Below are positions 62,001-64,000 of a stretch of 64,000 bases of DNA, one piece after another. Numbering within the stretch: position 1 is the stretch's first letter; each line of letters begins with the position of its first letter. Both the position numbers and the translations under genes were made by a program. Origin of the DNA: Klebsiella pneumoniae. Its GTDB lineage: Bacteria > Pseudomonadota > Gammaproteobacteria > Steroidobacterales > Steroidobacteraceae. Where the stretch lies: contig CAMCBU010000003.1 of the NCBI GenBank assembly GCA_945873095.1, positions 107,976 to 171,975 of the forward strand. The letters are read 5' to 3'. Below the pieces are notes generated by a model that had not been told where the DNA came from, ran no database searches, and was given only the letters and a program-made list of their open reading frames with translations.

Positions 62001-62798
62001 CTGCAGCGCCTGATCACCTGGAATCCGAACGGCAAGTTGACTGGCGCTCGCTACCTGACCATCGCAGGCAACCTAGCCTACGTCGTCACCGGCAGCCAAG
62101 TCGTCGTGGCGGATCTATCGACACCGAGTGTGCCCAAGATCGTCGCAGAGATCCCTTTCGATTCGCCGCGTGCCGTGGCGCTGCAGTTCCGATACCTGTT
62201 CGTCACGACAGCGCGTGGCTTCGAAGTGGTCGACATCACGACGCCATCACGTCCGCGCAAGTTGCCGGAGGCGACGGTCCCACTGGCCAACGCAGGTGGT
62301 TTCACCGTTGCGAGAACCTATGCGTACGTTGCCAACGGGCGCGAGGGGATGGCCATCATCGACGTGAAGCGCCCCCATGCAGCCCGTTTGTTCCGGAAAT
62401 GGAATGCAGATGGCGGTCTTACCGATTCGCGCGACGTGATGATCGCGTCGACGAACGCCTCGCTCTTTGCTTATGTCGCCGATGGCAAGGGCGGCTTGAA
62501 GGTTGTGCAATTGACGAGCCCGTCTTCGCAACCCAATTTCTACGGGTTCAGCCCAGAGCCTCGCCCGGAACTGATTGCTCACAAAGCAACTCGTTCGGCA
62601 GCACTCAGCCTTTCTCGTCCACTCGAGCGTGATCGGGCAGTGGATGAAAGCGGCGGTCAAGTCGCCGTGTTCGGTCGTCGCGGATCACGTCCGTTCAACC
62701 TGCAGGAGATGCAGCGGTTGTATCTCGATAAGGATGGCGAGCCTTGGTACGTCGAGGATAACCCCGCCGTGAAGCAGGCGCAGAGGAACTCACGATGA
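59031..62798 (+). CDS. Decahaem c-type cytochrome with C-terminal beta-propeller (LVIVD-like)
   Basis: The 1255-residue exported protein (Sec signal to about residue 28) has ten CxxCH motifs: CNDCH (59-63), CTDCH (81-85), CGACH, CTSCH, CMICH, CVDCH, CKDCH, CYTCH, CGGCH and CSDCH, spread over the first 850 residues among many additional His that could be distal ligands. The last about 330 residues have repeats such as GLVLVDINTL, QVVVADLSTPSVPKIV, GFEVVDITTPSRPRKL and GMAIIDVKRP, an LVIVD-type beta-propeller. It could be periplasmic or surface-exposed. It follows the barrel gene by 11 bases and overlaps the next cytochrome gene by four. Confidence 0.92.
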   Translation: MKKLVAAIFTLSGLMLLPGSVDIATSAEGLKAVARVYVAAPPAPAKQTQDDAAAKSVGCNDCHTKTDQPTMHANPGVVLGCTDCHGGSANVRWIGANDRDTQHSDQKYAEARDAAHVLPKYPSAWHFPSSANPERTYALLNKEANEFIRFVNPGDYRAADAACGACHSRTLHDAKRSLMATATMFWGGAAYNNGLLPFKNYILGESYTKEGVAAILEGAKTTGEQREKHELVERVYPLPRWENLPPADIFRAFERGGRNITNLFPETGIPNSLGQIQRLEEPGRPDFKQSNRGPGTGGRIAVPVLNIHKTRLNDPLMWFMGTNDNPGDFRSSGCTSCHVVYANDRDPRHSGPYAQFGHDGKTQTLDPTIPKDRSGHPLTHAFTRSIPTSQCMICHMHQPNMFINSFLGYTMWDYESDAQHMWPEEQQFPTPERIRQVLDRNPEGAAPRGKWGDLEFLKGVSELNPKLKDTQFADYHGHGWNFRAIHKRDREGNLLDADGDIIANDDPQKWKKTVQMSSIHVDVGMHCVDCHFAQDSHGNGYLHGSVAAAVEIDCKDCHGTTAAVANLRTSGPAAPTSGTKLGLIRNPDGKLRFEWRGDTLIQRSAVTPGLEWEVSQVKDTVTPGNAHYNAKAARAKTMAKDAKSQNFGPDIPWEMLAHNDDKMECYTCHTPWTTSCGGCHLPIEANAKTDRHRYEGGETRNFATYNPQVLREDIFMLGWRGPSEGGKMAPVRSSSALVLSSTNSNRERIYIQQPPIAASGYSSQAMNPHYPHTERKTETKTCSDCHLAKEGDNNAIIAQTLGYGTQFINFAGLNAWIGTEKGVTAVEVTEWDEPQAVIGSYLHRYAYPKWYAEHSNRDRELQRISSLPGDVTGCVQMRGEYVFSAEGKRGMRVLDSASIANKGISQKLISAPFSPLGHNTQVKTTNATCVALATTQPVHPPRNEGDLMRKANQEQPFLPIYNFAVITDSVEGLVLVDINTLADGEFRNNFLQRLITWNPNGKLTGARYLTIAGNLAYVVTGSQVVVADLSTPSVPKIVAEIPFDSPRAVALQFRYLFVTTARGFEVVDITTPSRPRKLPEATVPLANAGGFTVARTYAYVANGREGMAIIDVKRPHAARLFRKWNADGGLTDSRDVMIASTNASLFAYVADGKGGLKVVQLTSPSSQPNFYGFSPEPRPELIAHKATRSAALSLSRPLERDRAVDESGGQVAVFGRRGSRPFNLQEMQRLYLDKDGEPWYVEDNPAVKQAQRNSR

Positions 62799-64000
62799 GT
62801 TGGAAGAATGTGTATTTGAAATGCGCAGCGCTCGGCATGGCTGCCTTGTTCACCGTCGGCGCCGTAGCGGACGACGTCAAACTTCGTCATGAGGGTGTCG
62901 CCACCTGCGCATCCTCGCTGTGTCACGGTTCGAGCCAACCGTTGAAGGCTTACGACCACGCACTACAAAACGAGTACACCACTTGGTCGCAGTTTGATCC
63001 GCATTCAAATGCCTACAAGGTGCTGCTCAACAAGCAATCACAGGAGATTGCGCGTCGCATGGGTATTGGTCCTGCGCACGAGGCTCCGGCGTGTCTCGCC
63101 TGCCACTCGGACGCGGTGCCGGCAGCGCAACGTGGGACCAAGTTCCAACTTGATGATGGTGTCGGCTGCGAGAGTTGCCACGGCGGTTCGGAGAAGTGGC
63201 TATCGACTCACTATCAAAGTCCGCGTATTCCGCGTAGTGAGCATTTTGCGAACGGGCTCGTGGCACTCGAGAAGGCTGATGTGCTGACCGGAACCTGTCT
63301 TGGTTGTCATGTCGGTGATCAGAATCGTTACGCCAACCATCGCATGATGGCGGCAGGGCATCCGCGCCTCGTGTTCGAAATGGATACGTATCTCGAACTA
63401 TGGCGCACGAGCGGTGGGCGCGAGCACTACCGTAAGAAATCTCCTACCAATCATGCGTCGCTCTGGGTCAGGGGCTTAGTGGACTCGTCGCGCCGTCAGC
63501 TCAATTTGATCGAGCAGCATGGTGCCGGACGTATGGGGCCGATTCCCGACTTTGGCGTTTTCGCTTGTCACTCCTGTCACCGCGATTTGCGGTTGACCGC
63601 CTTTGGTGGATCGAGCGGACTTGGAATCGCACCCGGTGATCTGCGTTGGCAGGATGCACACCTGTTGGTGTTGCGTCGTGTCACCACGGCGTTGCAATTG
63701 GGATCCCGCACGGAGTTGGAGCGCGCCGTCGTCGCATTGCAGCGGGCGGCAAATGGAGACGCCGGCTCGTTACGCGCCGCCTTGAGTCAGTCTCGTGCGG
63801 CGCTAGCTTCAGTCGAACAGCAGATGGCATCGGTCAATTGGTCGGTCGCGCAGATGAATGTCGTTGCCCAGGCTTTGACGGACGCGTCGAGAAGAGGCGA
63901 GTTTCCGGATCCCGCGGCTGCCGAGCAAGCGGCCATGGGCATGGTCGTGATGCTGGCAGGCTTGAAGCTCGATCAGGGCAAGAAAGCGGAGATCAATCGC
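62795..64000 (+). CDS. Multihaem cytochrome c554-like protein (3' partial)
   Basis: An open frame from the ATG at 62795 (overlapping the previous stop) runs to the window end, so at least 402 residues. A Sec signal (VYLKCAALGMAALFTVGAVAD) is followed by haem motifs: CASSLCH (38-44, a CX4CH variant), CLACH (100-104), CESCH (125-129), CLGCH (168-172) and CHSCH near residue 260. The arrangement resembles cytochrome c554/c-prime-family multihaem proteins, which relay electrons from hydroxylamine oxidoreductase in nitrifiers and occur in other redox chains. After the last haem motif comes a helical, Ala-rich region without haem sites. The C-terminus is outside the window. Confidence 0.88.
   Translation, partial: MSWKNVYLKCAALGMAALFTVGAVADDVKLRHEGVATCASSLCHGSSQPLKAYDHALQNEYTTWSQFDPHSNAYKVLLNKQSQEIARRMGIGPAHEAPACLACHSDAVPAAQRGTKFQLDDGVGCESCHGGSEKWLSTHYQSPRIPRSEHFANGLVALEKADVLTGTCLGCHVGDQNRYANHRMMAAGHPRLVFEMDTYLELWRTSGGREHYRKKSPTNHASLWVRGLVDSSRRQLNLIEQHGAGRMGPIPDFGVFACHSCHRDLRLTAFGGSSGLGIAPGDLRWQDAHLLVLRRVTTALQLGSRTELERAVVALQRAANGDAGSLRAALSQSRAALASVEQQMASVNWSVAQMNVVAQALTDASRRGEFPDPAAAEQAAMGMVVMLAGLKLDQGKKAEINR

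Noticed and set aside
1..64000. CRISPR arrays, tRNA or rRNA genes, insertion sequences, integrase and attachment sites
   Set aside because: No spaced direct repeats, no cloverleaf-like segments in the short gaps, and no transposase or integrase motifs in any frame that looks coding.

Overview
The window is 64 kb of GC-rich, densely packed bacterial chromosome. Genes abut or overlap by ATGA/GTGA junctions almost throughout, and no gap exceeds about 200 bases. The gene mix (double-length UvrA, HrpB, YgiQ, XdhC, Tat-exported PhoX, CFA-synthase-like methyltransferase with DUF2062, LOG protein, many outer-membrane-type lipoproteins and multihaem c cytochromes) points to a Gram-negative proteobacterium, most likely a gammaproteobacterium near Xanthomonadales/Nevskiales/Steroidobacterales. 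That placement is inference from gene content only. I see no tRNA, rRNA, CRISPR array, transposase or phage gene.

Layout. 1-4.5 kb: end of an AI-2E-type permease, a LOG protein, a tandem alpha/beta-hydrolase-fold protein without serine nucleophiles, and an MFS exporter. 4.5-16.8 kb: an eleven-gene co-directional operon coding for four lipoproteins, a transmembrane Ser/Thr kinase-like protein, a PEGA/FGE-like membrane protein, a small membrane protein, a MotA/TolQ/ExbB channel protein, an actin/HSP70-like protein with a C-terminal FHA domain, and two membrane-anchored VWA proteins. The two VWA proteins share an N-terminal motif, FSLSFLDVICCGFGA, with an aspartate inside the helix. I know of no characterised system with this composition and regard it as the best candidate here for an undescribed one. 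16.8-25.9 kb (minus strand): TPR/TonB-C protein, CFA-like methyltransferase, DUF2062 protein, zinc-ribbon protein, a UvrA with four ATP-binding cassettes, and a small unknown protein. 25.9-36.9 kb: housekeeping and accessory enzymes, including a decayed DUF423 gene.

36.9-46.5 kb is rich in cyclic-nucleotide genes: a free-standing cNMP-binding protein, two class III cyclases, an HD-type hydrolase-like protein, glycogen synthesis genes (glgC-glgA), and an aquaporin fused to a cNMP-binding domain. 46.7-50.2 kb holds a large GH63-type glucosidase and a glucose-dehydrogenase-like SDR.

50.2 kb to the end is a redox operon that runs out of the window. It encodes an FAD oxidoreductase fused to two cNMP-binding domains and a four-cluster ferredoxin; a di-haem cytochrome-b-like membrane protein; an FHA domain fused through one membrane helix to ten CxxCH haem sites; a lipoprotein with GlcG/HbpS-like domains; an outer-membrane beta-barrel; a ten-haem cytochrome with a C-terminal beta-propeller; and a c554-like cytochrome. 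Read together, this looks like a trans-envelope electron conduit whose inner-membrane end carries cyclic-nucleotide and phosphopeptide sensing domains. Wiring and direction of electron flow are inference.
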